Shown here piece after piece: positions 1 to 8,713 of a stretch of DNA of 64,000 nt. Both the position numbers and the translations under genes were made by a program. Source of the stretch: JABDBE01 sp049585795 (GTDB taxonomy: Bacteria; Acidobacteriota; Terriglobia; Terriglobales; Acidobacteriaceae); assembly GCA_049585795.1 (NCBI GenBank), contig JBAVAQ010000007.1, positions 372,001 to 436,000 on the forward strand. The letters are read 5' to 3'. The stretch's first letter is position 1; every line of letters begins with the position of its first letter. The notes beneath the pieces are model-generated. The model worked only from the letters and a program-made list of their open reading frames with translations. It searched no databases and was not told the origin of the DNA.

Positions 1-615
1 GGCGGTTCCGATCATTTCTCGAAGTTCCTGGATCCGGTATTTGCTCATGAGGCCAAGCTTTTCAAAGACGAAGGAGAGGTTGCTCAACTCGCCGCCGGGG
101 AGAAAGAAGAAGAACACACAAGTCCCATCGAATACGGGCTCATGTTTCTTTCTGTAGGCGCGGCGGTGGTTGGTTGGGGCATGGCTTGGCGCGCTTATCG
201 TGACGCCGATAAAGGTTACGTCGAACCGATTGCGGCTGCGGCTCCGCCGCTGTACAGCGCACTCTACAACAAGTTTTACGTCGACGAAGCCTACGACTAC
301 GCTTTCACCGGTCGCCGCAAGGTGGGAGATGTGCGCCTGGGCGTAATGGGCTTGGGCGAAGCATCGTCATGGTTTGACTCGCACGTGATCGATGGCATAG
401 TCAACGATGCAGGTTGGATCACTCGACTCATGGGAACTCTTTCCAGTTGGTTCGACAAGTGGATCATTGACGGTTTGCTGGTCAATGGTCCCGCGATCTT
501 ATCGCGAATGCTGTCGTATCCGATGCGCTTGTTGGAGTGGGGCCTGGTGCAGTGGTATGCCCTGGTGATGGTGCTGGGGTTGGTAGGATTTGTCGCCTAT
601 TATGCCTGGCGATAG
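1..615 (+). CDS. nuoL: NADH-quinone oxidoreductase subunit L (C-terminal part)
   Basis: The reading frame is open from the first base of the window, so this is the 3' end of a longer gene. NuoL is an antiporter-like proton-pumping membrane subunit of respiratory complex I. About 204 residues are visible: a charged loop rich in Glu and Lys (residues 24-41), a membrane segment, a soluble stretch with FYVDEAYD typical of the NuoL tail, the long lateral-helix region with repeated WFD motifs, and a last membrane helix before the TAG stop. nuoM follows after 48 bases and nuoN directly after that, the usual order, which supports the name. Transcription with nuoM and nuoN is likely. Confidence 0.9.
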   Translation, partial: GGSDHFSKFLDPVFAHEAKLFKDEGEVAQLAAGEKEEEHTSPIEYGLMFLSVGAAVVGWGMAWRAYRDADKGYVEPIAAAAPPLYSALYNKFYVDEAYDYAFTGRRKVGDVRLGVMGLGEASSWFDSHVIDGIVNDAGWITRLMGTLSSWFDKWIIDGLLVNGPAILSRMLSYPMRLLEWGLVQWYALVMVLGLVGFVAYYAWR

Positions 616-663
616 AAACGACGCGGACAGGAATATCCGCGCCACACGGGTTTCGACCTAAAT

Positions 664-2298
664 ATGCAAAGTCATATTCTCTCGATCATTTTATTCGCGC
701 CACTCGTCGGAGCCGTTTTGCTCATATTTATTCCGAAGGAGCAAAAGGACGCCATTCGCTGGATCGCGAACATTTTCTCTTTGGCTGGGCTTTTGGTCTC
801 GATCCCGCTGGTGCCGTGGTTCTGGGCGCAGCGCTTCGAACCAGGATTCAAGTTCATGGAGGGGACGCCGAACAACTGGATTCCCTCGATCGGCGCCGGA
901 TACGTGCTGGGCATCGATGGCATTTCTTTCCTGCTGATCATGCTAACCACGCTTCTGGGATGGATCTCCATCCTCTCGTCGTGGAGCGCGATCGAGAACC
1001 GGGTCAAGGAATATTACATCTGGTTTCTGGTGTTGCAGACCGGAATGCTCGGCGTCTTCATGGCGCTGGACTTCTTCCTGTTCTTCGTGTTCTGGGAAGC
1101 CATGCTGGTGCCGATGTACTTGCTGATCGGCATCTGGGGTGGGCCACGCAAGCTTTACGCCGCCATCAAATTCTTTCTGTATACATTGTTTGGTTCCGTG
1201 CTGATGCTGCTGTCGGTCCTGTTTCTGTATTTCTACAATTTCCGCCAGACTGGCCAGTACACGTTCAGCATTGAGGCGCTGTACAAAACTGCGCCACATA
1301 TCTTCCACGACCCGGCCTACGGTTCGACGTTTGCCATCATTCTGTTTCTGGCATTCTTCGTGGCCTTCGCCATCAAAGTGCCGATGTTCCCATTCCATAC
1401 CTGGCTGCCCGACGCTCACGTTGAGGCGCCAACGGCAGGCTCGGTCATTCTGGCCGGCGTTCTTCTGAAGATGGGAACGTACGGTTTTATTCGATTTGCC
1501 CTCCCCTTTTTCCCAGATGTAGTGATGCATCCGAAAGTACGATTCTGGATGATTTTCCTTTCTATTATCGGAATCATTTACGGCGCGCTGGTTTCTTTGA
1601 TGCAGAAGGATATGAAGAAACTCGTGGCTTACTCATCGGTCAGCCACTTGGGATTTTGTACGTTAGGCATTTTTGCCCTGAACCCGGCGGGCCTGAGCGG
1701 ATCGGTCTTGCAGCAGATCAACCACGGCATTTCGACGGGCGCGCTGTTCTTGATCGTTGGCATCCTGTACGAACGGAGGCACACGCGCGAGATTTCCGAA
1801 TACGGAGGCATCTCCAACGTGATGCCGCTCTACGCCACGATCACCATGATCATGTTTCTCTCTTCGATGGGCCTGCCCCTGCTGAACGGCTTTGTCGGCG
1901 AGTTCACCATTCTGCAAGGCACGTTCATGGAAAACTGGAAGTGGGCGGCGTGGGCGGTGCCCGGCGTGATTCTGGCGGCGGCGTACTTGCTCTGGCTGTA
2001 CCAGCGAGTCTTCTTTGGAACTGTAACGAATCCGAAGAATGAGAAATTGCATGATCTGACGCCACGCGAAGTCTTGACCTTCGCGCCGTTGCTGGTCATG
2101 GCATTCTGGATCGGGCTGTATCCCAAGCCGTTTTTCCAGATCCTGCAGCAGCCGGTAAATCAGTTAGTGCTTACGGTTCGGCCAGATTATCCCGGGATCG
2201 GCGGCCCAGTGAATGCATCTGCGCGCCCACAGCCAGCCGCGCCAGACACCGCCGTCGTTGTTCCGATCGCTTCGAACCTCGCAAAGGGGACGAAATAA
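664..2298 (+). CDS. nuoM: NADH-quinone oxidoreductase subunit M
   Basis: A 544-residue multi-pass membrane protein, the usual NuoM length. It is an antiporter-like subunit of complex I that takes part in proton translocation. Seen in the sequence: the first helix with FAPLVGAVLL, the conserved Glu in FFVFWEAMLVPMYLL, the broken-helix motif FPFHTWLPDAHVEAPT near residues 240-256, LLKMGTYG, and the KKLVAYSSVSHLGF block. The C-terminal 40 residues are Pro/Ala-rich and poorly conserved in this family. It lies between nuoL and nuoN, and its TAA stop is followed at once by the GTG start of nuoN, so the two are probably translationally coupled. Confidence 0.96.
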   Translation: MQSHILSIILFAPLVGAVLLIFIPKEQKDAIRWIANIFSLAGLLVSIPLVPWFWAQRFEPGFKFMEGTPNNWIPSIGAGYVLGIDGISFLLIMLTTLLGWISILSSWSAIENRVKEYYIWFLVLQTGMLGVFMALDFFLFFVFWEAMLVPMYLLIGIWGGPRKLYAAIKFFLYTLFGSVLMLLSVLFLYFYNFRQTGQYTFSIEALYKTAPHIFHDPAYGSTFAIILFLAFFVAFAIKVPMFPFHTWLPDAHVEAPTAGSVILAGVLLKMGTYGFIRFALPFFPDVVMHPKVRFWMIFLSIIGIIYGALVSLMQKDMKKLVAYSSVSHLGFCTLGIFALNPAGLSGSVLQQINHGISTGALFLIVGILYERRHTREISEYGGISNVMPLYATITMIMFLSSMGLPLLNGFVGEFTILQGTFMENWKWAAWAVPGVILAAAYLLWLYQRVFFGTVTNPKNEKLHDLTPREVLTFAPLLVMAFWIGLYPKPFFQILQQPVNQLVLTVRPDYPGIGGPVNASARPQPAAPDTAVVVPIASNLAKGTK

Positions 2299-3822
2299 GT
2301 GCCTGCGCCACAATATTTCACCGGCACGGATTATCTGCTTTCGCTCCCTATCCTCATGCTCACCGTTTTTGCGCTGGGCATTCTGCTGATCGATTTGATG
2401 ATTCCACCGGAGTGGAAGTGGACGAACGCGGTTACGGCGTTCATGGGAGTGCTGTTTTCCGCGGCTGGGGTGCTGAAGATCCAGTACGCCCAGTTTGAAG
2501 CGGCAAAGGTTCACCGTTCGCTTGAAGTGGCCTTCATGCAGTCCATGGTGCTCGACCACTTTTCGATTTATTTCTACTACCTGTTTCTCGCCGGAGCAGG
2601 TCTCTCGATCTTGATGTCGATTCGGTACCTTGAGATCGAGCACGAAAACCACGGCGAGTTTTACTCGCTGATTTTGTTTTCAGTAGTTGGCATGATGTGT
2701 ATCGCCTCGAGTTTTAACATCGTTCTCACCTTTATTGGCCTGGAGTTGATGGCGATCTCTACCTACGTGCTGGTTGGATTTCTACGAACCGATCGCCGCT
2801 CGAATGAGGCTGCGCTGAAGTATCTGTTGCTGGGGGCGTTCTCGTCTGGAATTTTTGCTTACGGCTTGTCTCTTCTATATGGACTCACCGGCTCTACCGA
2901 CCTGAGAGGGATCAGGCAAGTGCTTGCGATGCAGGTGGCACAGAACTCTGGTCATGTGGGCCCCGTGGCCGTCGTTGCCCTGGTAACCACGGCAACCGGA
3001 TTGTTGTTCAAGATTGCCGCCATTCCTTTTCATCAGTGGCTGCCTGACGCCTACGAGGGCGCGCCCACCAGCGTGACAGGATTTATGTCGGTCGCGGTAA
3101 AGGCGGCTGCGTGGGCTATGTTGTTGCGCATCTTTCTCTGGGGCCTGTATCCGCTGCGTTCGGTGTATGTGCCTCTGCTCATTTTCGTTTCGATCGCCAC
3201 CATGACTGGCGCCAATTTGGCGGCGCTTACCCAGAACAACCTGAAGCGCCTGTTGGCATACTCTTCGATTGCGCACGTCGGGTACATGCTCCTGGGTTTG
3301 GTGGCGCTGGCTTCGGTGGAATATCCGGCGCCGGCATTTTTCGATGGATTCAAGGGCATTCTGTTGTACCTGTTGGTCTACACGTTCATGAACCTGGGCG
3401 CTTTCGCCGTGGTCACTTCGCTGCGGCAGCGGAACGTGATCGGCGACGAGATTGACGATATTGCTGGACTTTTCTCCCGGGCCCCGACGGAAGCCGTCCT
3501 GATGCTGATTTTTCTTCTATCGCTCGCCGGCATTCCGCCGCTGGCGGGCTTCTACGGGAAATATTTCATTTTCCTGAGCCTGATGGAAAGCGGTCATTAT
3601 ATTTTGGCGTCCCTGGCCGTGCTCTATGCCGTTTTCGGTCTTTACTACTACATGCGGATCGCAAATGCCATGTTCATGAGCGAGGCTCTGGATAAAACCC
3701 GATTGCCCATCAGCGTGGCGATGCGGGTCGCGCTGGGCGTAACCGCGTTTGCCACGGTCATCATCGGCATCTTCCCCGAGCGATTCATCCGCGTGGTAAC
3801 TTGGTCGATGGGCCTTGGTTAG
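2299..3822 (+). CDS. nuoN: NADH-quinone oxidoreductase subunit N
   Basis: A 507-residue multi-pass membrane protein, the third antiporter-like subunit of complex I. Diagnostic blocks are LELMAISTYVL (conserved Glu), the EAALKYLLLGAFSSG stretch, PFHQWLPDAYEGAPTSVT, the NLKRLLAYSSIAHVGYML block and PPLAGFYGK near the C-terminus. The GTG start touches the nuoM stop with no spacer. The nuo genes end here and the F0 ATP synthase genes begin 48 bases later on the same strand, so respiratory proton pumping and ATP synthesis genes may share a transcript. Confidence 0.96.
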   Translation: MPAPQYFTGTDYLLSLPILMLTVFALGILLIDLMIPPEWKWTNAVTAFMGVLFSAAGVLKIQYAQFEAAKVHRSLEVAFMQSMVLDHFSIYFYYLFLAGAGLSILMSIRYLEIEHENHGEFYSLILFSVVGMMCIASSFNIVLTFIGLELMAISTYVLVGFLRTDRRSNEAALKYLLLGAFSSGIFAYGLSLLYGLTGSTDLRGIRQVLAMQVAQNSGHVGPVAVVALVTTATGLLFKIAAIPFHQWLPDAYEGAPTSVTGFMSVAVKAAAWAMLLRIFLWGLYPLRSVYVPLLIFVSIATMTGANLAALTQNNLKRLLAYSSIAHVGYMLLGLVALASVEYPAPAFFDGFKGILLYLLVYTFMNLGAFAVVTSLRQRNVIGDEIDDIAGLFSRAPTEAVLMLIFLLSLAGIPPLAGFYGKYFIFLSLMESGHYILASLAVLYAVFGLYYYMRIANAMFMSEALDKTRLPISVAMRVALGVTAFATVIIGIFPERFIRVVTWSMGLG

Positions 3823-3870
3823 ATCGGAAGATGTTGCCAGCAACGTCTCCACAGTGGCAGGTCTGCAATT

Positions 3871-4104
3871 ATGTCTCCCCCTGACAGCAACCCTCCGGAA
3901 AAGAAAAGCGCGTGGGTGCAACTGGCCAACTATAGCCAGTTGGCATTCATTTTTCCGGCGGCAACGGTCGCCGGATGGCTGGTCGGACTGGCCCTGGATC
4001 ACTGGCTGCATACCACTTGGCTTTATCTGGCAGGGCTGATCGTCGGCATCATCGCTGGCTTCGTGGAATTGATCCGGACTGTCACTTCCTCAAAGAATTT
4101 ATGA
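3871..4104 (+). CDS. AtpZ/AtpI-type F0F1 ATPase assembly protein
   Basis: A 77-residue protein with a charged N-terminus and two membrane helices: LAFIFPAATVAGWLVGLALD, a short turn, then LYLAGLIVGIIAGFVELIR. The GWLVG...D pattern and size fit the small AtpZ family found at the head of ATP synthase operons, thought to help assembly of the c ring or carry divalent ions. It follows nuoN and its TGA stop overlaps the ATG of the next gene in an ATGA arrangement, so the two are coupled. The family call rests on size, topology and position rather than on a catalytic motif. Confidence 0.75.
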   Translation: MSPPDSNPPEKKSAWVQLANYSQLAFIFPAATVAGWLVGLALDHWLHTTWLYLAGLIVGIIAGFVELIRTVTSSKNL

Positions 4105-4523
4105 GCGAAGACGATGCAAGCCGGGCCGAAGCGTTCTACTCCGGCGCATTGAAGCGCATTCCGCATTTCATGCTGGCTCTGGCCTTGATTCTAAGCGCGG
4201 CGGGATGGCTGCATTTTGGCTGGCGGGTTGCTCTTGGATTCGCTTGCGGATGTGCCATCGCCTATCTCAATTTTCACTGGCTGGAGCGGGTTGTCGTGGC
4301 GCTTGCGGACCGCGCCACGCAGACTGCCTATACGCAATCGAGTGGCGGAATTGTGTTTCGCTTTCTGGTGCGCTACTTTTTGATGGCTGCCGCTGCCTAT
4401 GCTATATTCAGTGTTTCTCCCGCGAGTCTGTATGGGCTCTTTGCGGGCCTGTTTCTGCCCGTAGGGGGCATCGCGTGCGAAGCGACTTTCGAGCTGTACA
4501 TGGCTTTGGCGCGCGGATTCTGA
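4101..4523 (+). CDS. atpI: ATP synthase subunit I-like membrane protein
   Basis: A 140-residue membrane protein starting at an ATG that overlaps the previous stop (ATGA). A hydrophilic N-terminus of about 20 residues is followed by four predicted helices: HFMLALALILSAAGWLHF, RVALGFACGCAIAYLNFHWL, FLVRYFLMAAAAYAIF and YGLFAGLFLPVGGIACEA. This topology and the position before atpB match the AtpI/subunit I family, proposed chaperones for c-ring assembly. A start about 40 codons further upstream is open in the same frame, but it would overlap most of the preceding gene and is unlikely. Confidence 0.7.
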   Translation: MSEDDASRAEAFYSGALKRIPHFMLALALILSAAGWLHFGWRVALGFACGCAIAYLNFHWLERVVVALADRATQTAYTQSSGGIVFRFLVRYFLMAAAAYAIFSVSPASLYGLFAGLFLPVGGIACEATFELYMALARGF

Positions 4524-4567
4524 TCGCCCCCGGCGACAGCCCAAGCTGAGAAACACGAAGCTGTACT

Positions 4568-5299
4568 ATGCGCGAACAACTCTGGTTTACAGCACTCCTG
4601 AATCATCTTTTCGCCGGCCCGGTTACCGGGTTGCTGCGGCTCCTTCAGCTTGAACCGCATTATCCGGATGCCCCCATCCCGAATTCCGTGGCGATGGAGG
4701 TTCTGGTATTTCTGTTTCTGGTTGTCATATTTGCTCTAGTGCGGTCGCGGCTCTCGGTCGACAAGCCGGGCGCTTTGCAGCACATCTTCGAAGGGGCTCA
4801 CGGATTCGTCGAAAACCAGAGCGAGGAGATTATCGGCCATCACAGCGAGGGATTCACACCCTTTTTGATGGCGCTCGGTTTGTTCATCCTGATCTGTAAC
4901 TTGATCGGCGTGATTCCCGGCTTTGAATCGCCAACCGCAGTACCCGTGGTTCCATTGGGCTGCGCGATTTGTGCGTTTGTTTATTACCAGGTTCAAGGAT
5001 TCAAACATGCGGGAATCGGATACCTGAAACACTTTCTGGGCCCGGTCTGGTGGCTGTCATGGCTCTTGTTGCCCATTGAAATCATTAGCCATCTTGCCCG
5101 GGTGCTGTCGCTGACCATCCGTCTTTACGCCAACATGTTCGCCGGCGATATGGTGACTCTGGTCTTCTTTTCACTGGTTCCGATCGGAGTGCCGATCGCA
5201 TTTTTGGGGTTGCACATCGGCGTGTCGTTGCTGCAAACCTACATTTTCGTTCTGCTGACGACGGTGTATCTGGCTGGAGCCGTGGCGGAAGAGCATTAG
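4568..5299 (+). CDS. atpB: F0F1 ATP synthase subunit a
   Basis: A 243-residue integral membrane protein. Subunit a forms the two half-channels that pass ions to and from the c ring. The essential Arg is visible at about residue 185 in SLTIRLYANMFAGD, the most conserved block of the family. Further blocks are PVVPLGCAICAF and the last helix with LLQTYIFVLLTTVYLAGA. The N-terminus PDAPIPNSVAMEVLVF is typical. It sits after atpI and before atpE, as in most F0 operons. Genes for subunit b and the F1 part do not follow here. Confidence 0.95.
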   Translation: MREQLWFTALLNHLFAGPVTGLLRLLQLEPHYPDAPIPNSVAMEVLVFLFLVVIFALVRSRLSVDKPGALQHIFEGAHGFVENQSEEIIGHHSEGFTPFLMALGLFILICNLIGVIPGFESPTAVPVVPLGCAICAFVYYQVQGFKHAGIGYLKHFLGPVWWLSWLLLPIEIISHLARVLSLTIRLYANMFAGDMVTLVFFSLVPIGVPIAFLGLHIGVSLLQTYIFVLLTTVYLAGAVAEEH

Positions 5300-5436
5300 A
5301 GAGTATTTGGAGAGCCATAGCGAGCTACGTCTCTACAGTCTTTTGTTGAATAGCAGTCCACCGTTCAGCGTGAGGGCGTCTGCAAGGTATGGCGTCAACC
5401 ACCCACTGGCGGTATTTGATAGCCACAAGGAGAAAC

Positions 5437-5748
5437 ATGATGCGTAAACTGAGTAATCTGTTCATGGTCCTGTCGCTGTTGTGCTTTGCCGTTCCTGTGT
5501 TCGCGCAGGGCGGGGAAGCAGCCGCTAGCGGCGTCAACTGGGTCGCAATCGCCGCTGGATTTTCCATGGCGTTCGCCTCCGGCATTTGCGCGCTGGCACA
5601 GGGCAAAGCCACAGCGGCAGCGGCCGAGGGCTTGGCTCGCAACCCTGCTGCGCGGCCCGGGATTCAGCTGGCGCTGATTCTTGGCCTAGCGCTGATTGAA
5701 TCTTTGGCGCTGTACACGCTGGTCATCATCTTCGCCAAAGTGAAGTAG
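5437..5748 (+). CDS. atpE: F0F1 ATP synthase subunit c, with signal-like N-terminus
   Basis: Proteolipid that forms the rotor ring. The ATG at 5437 (or 5440) is chosen because AAGGAG lies 6-9 bases upstream. The protein is 103 residues, longer than the usual 75-85, because the first 23 residues look like a cleavable signal peptide ending PVFAQG. The mature part is a two-helix hairpin with the polar loop LARNP (residues 67-70) and the ion-carrying Glu at residue 88 in ALIESLALY. A Gln in helix 1 (LAQGKA) and the Ser after the Glu line up with part of the sodium-binding signature, but the following Thr is a Leu. The operon ends here at a terminator. Confidence 0.93.
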   Translation: MMRKLSNLFMVLSLLCFAVPVFAQGGEAAASGVNWVAIAAGFSMAFASGICALAQGKATAAAAEGLARNPAARPGIQLALILGLALIESLALYTLVIIFAKVK

Positions 5749-5768
5749 AGCGTCTCCGGAAATGCGGA

Positions 5769-5799
5769 AGCCCCGGTCGGATTCGAGCCGGGGCTTTTT
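5769..5799 (+). terminator. Rho-independent terminator after atpE
   Basis: Perfect 8-bp stem AGCCCCGG (5769-5776) with CCGGGGCT (5788-5795), 11-base loop, followed by a run of five T. It lies 20 bases after the atpE stop and separates the F0 operon from the convergent gene downstream. Confidence 0.9.
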
Positions 5800-5822
5800 G
5801 CGATCTCAACCCAAGGCCGGAA

Positions 5823-8633
5823 TCAGGGTTTGCGCTCGCCCTGCCACTCGCTGCCTCGTACTTCTGGGGCGCGCTCCACCGCTTCCATCAGGATTCCGCG
5901 TAAGCGCAGGCGGCTTTCCATGTCGGTATTGACAATTTCGAAGCCAACTTCGTTCACCCGGGCGCGACGCAGCAACACCTGCCCGCGAATGTGGCGGACC
6001 CCCGTTGAAATGTCGATGTTCGCTTCCGACCCCACGCGGAGGTTGTCTTCTTTCGTGCCCATCCCGCCGCCCAAACTCAGCTCCCGAAGCGAGATGCTGG
6101 ATTTTCCCCATGAGCTACTGATAATGGCTGACAGACTTTTTCGCAAAACGATTCGTTCGTAACGCCGCTGCCGCACCCAAGGACATGCCGGAGCCGCATC
6201 CAGCGGAGCAATGGCGAGTTCACCCGGCGCCAGGCCACTATCCGACATTACCTGGCCTGCGTATCGCGGATCAATCTTGGCCAAGGCCTGCGCCGCCGCA
6301 ATTCGCAACTCGCGATGATTCGCCCACTTCCACATTTTCTTGGTTTCGAGCAGATTGCGCAGTACCGGAATCGACTCCGGTTCGCGCAGCCGTCCCAAAG
6401 ACTCGACTGCCTTGATCTGGATGATGGCGGAACGGCCTTGGGATTCGCCGGCTTCCGCCATGACCATCAGCGGCGGCACCGTCGTGCGGTCGCCGCTCAT
6501 GCCGATCTCATCGATGGCCTGGGGCAGAACCAGGGAATCCAAATGTTCCAGAATTTCGAGCAAAGTACGTCCGCGATCCTGAGCGGCGCCGTAGGCTATT
6601 TGGCGAACCACGATGTCGTGGTAGAAGCGGTTCCATTCTTTCAATCGTATGGGCAAGAGCTCTAGCAGAGTCGGAACATCCAGGCGGCTGAGCAGTCCGA
6701 CTACGGACGACGCCTGGCGCACCGGCCCCGTGCGGAGCATTTCGCGTGCTAGTTGCGATGCCTCCGGACCAAGGTCCTTTACTATCTCGACCATCCGATC
6801 GCATTCTTCCCGGCGCATGCAACGGAAGAAGCGGTCCGCAAGATGCTCCACGGCGGCTTGCGAAGTACGCCGCAGTACCAGGATGAGGTCCGCCGGAACT
6901 TGCGGCAGACGCAGCGCCTCTTCGATGAACTCGGGCAGACGATTCTCCACGCCAATGCGTGGGCGCAATTCGTTCGCCATGGCGGGACGTTGTTTGGCTA
7001 CGCCTTCAATGGCGGCGCAAACCTCGCTTAAGGCCGCAAACTGCTTGCGATTCCCGGCCTCTGAACTCAGGCGCACAAAGGCTGCGCTCAGCAAACTTTG
7101 CACTTCCGGATCAGGGTCGCGGACCAGAGTCTCGCCGATTTTGTGAACCACGGGGCCGATCAAATCAATCCCCGGCGCAGCGAACAAGTCGGCCAACTGA
7201 CTTAAGCCGATGGCCGCTTTGCGCCGCGGGTCAGCATCTTTAGCGGTCAGACAATTCGAGTAATTCTGCAGAATGGCAGTAACGCCCTCGAGATCTCCGC
7301 GTTCCATCAAGACTTCGATGAACTGGCGGATATTGCGCGGAGGCACGCAGGGCGCCTCGCCCGAGAGCAGCACGCTTTTCTTTCCGGCCTCGGGCACTTC
7401 CGCCCAGAACATGCGGTCCAGAATATCGGCGTGGGATTCCACCAGAATTCCCGCCTTGCTCATTTTGTCTTCGTGCACCCGCAGAATTTGCCGCAGGGTT
7501 TCCATCTGCCGGCTCATATGCTCCAGCATCTGGTGCACGGCGTTGACCTTGATGTCTCCCTTTTGGAAGCGCTCCATGGCGAAGCGGATCGCCATGTGCT
7601 CAGCCGCTTTCATCAAAAGCGGCGTATCGTTTTTTTCTGTGGGATTCTTTGCCGCCAGGGTTTCCAGCAGTTGTTGCAAGTTGAGTTTGGTATTCGGATC
7701 GGCCTGCGTCAGTTCTTTCTGCAGCGACTCCGTCTTGCTTCCCGGATCGGCGCCGACTTCTCCGAATTTGGTCAGCAGCCGGATCGCCTGAATAACCTCT
7801 TCTTCCTGCAGCGGCACAACTCCGCCTGCCCAGGTTCCTCCGCCTCCACCTCCGACTCCGCCAGTTGCTTCGCCGCCGGCGCTCGGTGCATTCGCGGTGA
7901 CATTTGGGACACTGCCGATTGGTACGGTGCCGCCGGCTCCGCCGGAGCGTGAGCCTTCAGCCGCCGCGATGAGTTGCAGCAGTTTCTGCGGATCGTTCAG
8001 CCATTCTTTGAATTCCGGACCCAGAGTCTGGGCGGCAATCTGCGCGGCAACGGTCACATCGGCCGAGCCCGGATCAGCCGCTACAAACTTGACTTCATTG
8101 ATCCGGATCGTCGATTGCTTGCTGTCCCCAAAGGTGTCTTTGATCTGCTGCACTACGTCCTGGGCCTTGGAACCACCCACAGCAAAGGCCTTGATCAGGC
8201 GGGCAAAATCATCGACGGTAACCCCTTTCGAGAAGTGGATGCTGGCGAGCCCGGCTGCGGTCAGCAGTTGAGCGAAGCTGCGCTCAGCTTGTCCGGTTTC
8301 CAGGGCTACTCCGTCGAGCAAGAGCCGGTTTTCGGAAACACCCAGGAGAAAACCGCTGTCGGGCAACCCTTGTTGCAGTTCGTTCCAGGTGATTTCGAAT
8401 TGTCCTTCCGTGCGCTTGTGTTGAAACCCATAAAGCCGGACGTACTTCACCAGAATATTCAGGCTATGAATAAAGGCGCGAGCGGACGCATTCCTGTCTT
8501 GGCTCCTGGTTGTGGCAGCAGTCGAAATACCTGGCTCCTGAGACTCCGATATAAGGTTAATGCACCAGGGAAGTGGATGCATGTTACGGAGGTAACTGTC
8601 CTGCGGTGGGGAAACTGGCGCTGCCGCTGGCAT
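5823..8633 (-). CDS. Large HEAT-repeat protein with degenerate C-terminal PilZ domain
   Basis: About 936 residues if translation starts at the ATG at 8633; an in-frame start at 8777 would overlap the divergent gene, and an ATG at 8585 is also possible. Seen: a helical N-terminal domain, a Gly-rich linker around residues 275-295, a long all-helical middle part with HEAT-like repeats (for example near the end, LREPESIPVLRNLLE and REL-RIAAAQALAKI), and a final domain with RRYER and LRELSLGGG. The last two resemble the RxxxR and D/NxSxxG motifs of c-di-GMP-binding PilZ domains, with Glu replacing the first Asp/Asn of the second motif. No signal peptide or membrane helix is evident. A scaffold role in signalling is an inference; the family is not recognised by name. 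Confidence 0.65.
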   Translation of the reverse strand: MPAAAPVSPPQDSYLRNMHPLPWCINLISESQEPGISTAATTRSQDRNASARAFIHSLNILVKYVRLYGFQHKRTEGQFEITWNELQQGLPDSGFLLGVSENRLLLDGVALETGQAERSFAQLLTAAGLASIHFSKGVTVDDFARLIKAFAVGGSKAQDVVQQIKDTFGDSKQSTIRINEVKFVAADPGSADVTVAAQIAAQTLGPEFKEWLNDPQKLLQLIAAAEGSRSGGAGGTVPIGSVPNVTANAPSAGGEATGGVGGGGGGTWAGGVVPLQEEEVIQAIRLLTKFGEVGADPGSKTESLQKELTQADPNTKLNLQQLLETLAAKNPTEKNDTPLLMKAAEHMAIRFAMERFQKGDIKVNAVHQMLEHMSRQMETLRQILRVHEDKMSKAGILVESHADILDRMFWAEVPEAGKKSVLLSGEAPCVPPRNIRQFIEVLMERGDLEGVTAILQNYSNCLTAKDADPRRKAAIGLSQLADLFAAPGIDLIGPVVHKIGETLVRDPDPEVQSLLSAAFVRLSSEAGNRKQFAALSEVCAAIEGVAKQRPAMANELRPRIGVENRLPEFIEEALRLPQVPADLILVLRRTSQAAVEHLADRFFRCMRREECDRMVEIVKDLGPEASQLAREMLRTGPVRQASSVVGLLSRLDVPTLLELLPIRLKEWNRFYHDIVVRQIAYGAAQDRGRTLLEILEHLDSLVLPQAIDEIGMSGDRTTVPPLMVMAEAGESQGRSAIIQIKAVESLGRLREPESIPVLRNLLETKKMWKWANHRELRIAAAQALAKIDPRYAGQVMSDSGLAPGELAIAPLDAAPACPWVRQRRYERIVLRKSLSAIISSSWGKSSISLRELSLGGGMGTKEDNLRVGSEANIDISTGVRHIRGQVLLRRARVNEVGFEIVNTDMESRLRLRGILMEAVERAPEVRGSEWQGERKP

Positions 8634-8713
8634 CGAGCCCCGACGTGAATTGCCAGGTTCGGGTCCGATTTGCAGCCGTTCAGCACTGGAATTAATTCCC
8701 TCCAACAGCGAGA

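Noticed and set aside
2164..2652. Long open frame on the minus strand under nuoM/nuoN
   Set aside because: It lies antisense to two strongly conserved genes, has no ribosome site and low-complexity basic composition.
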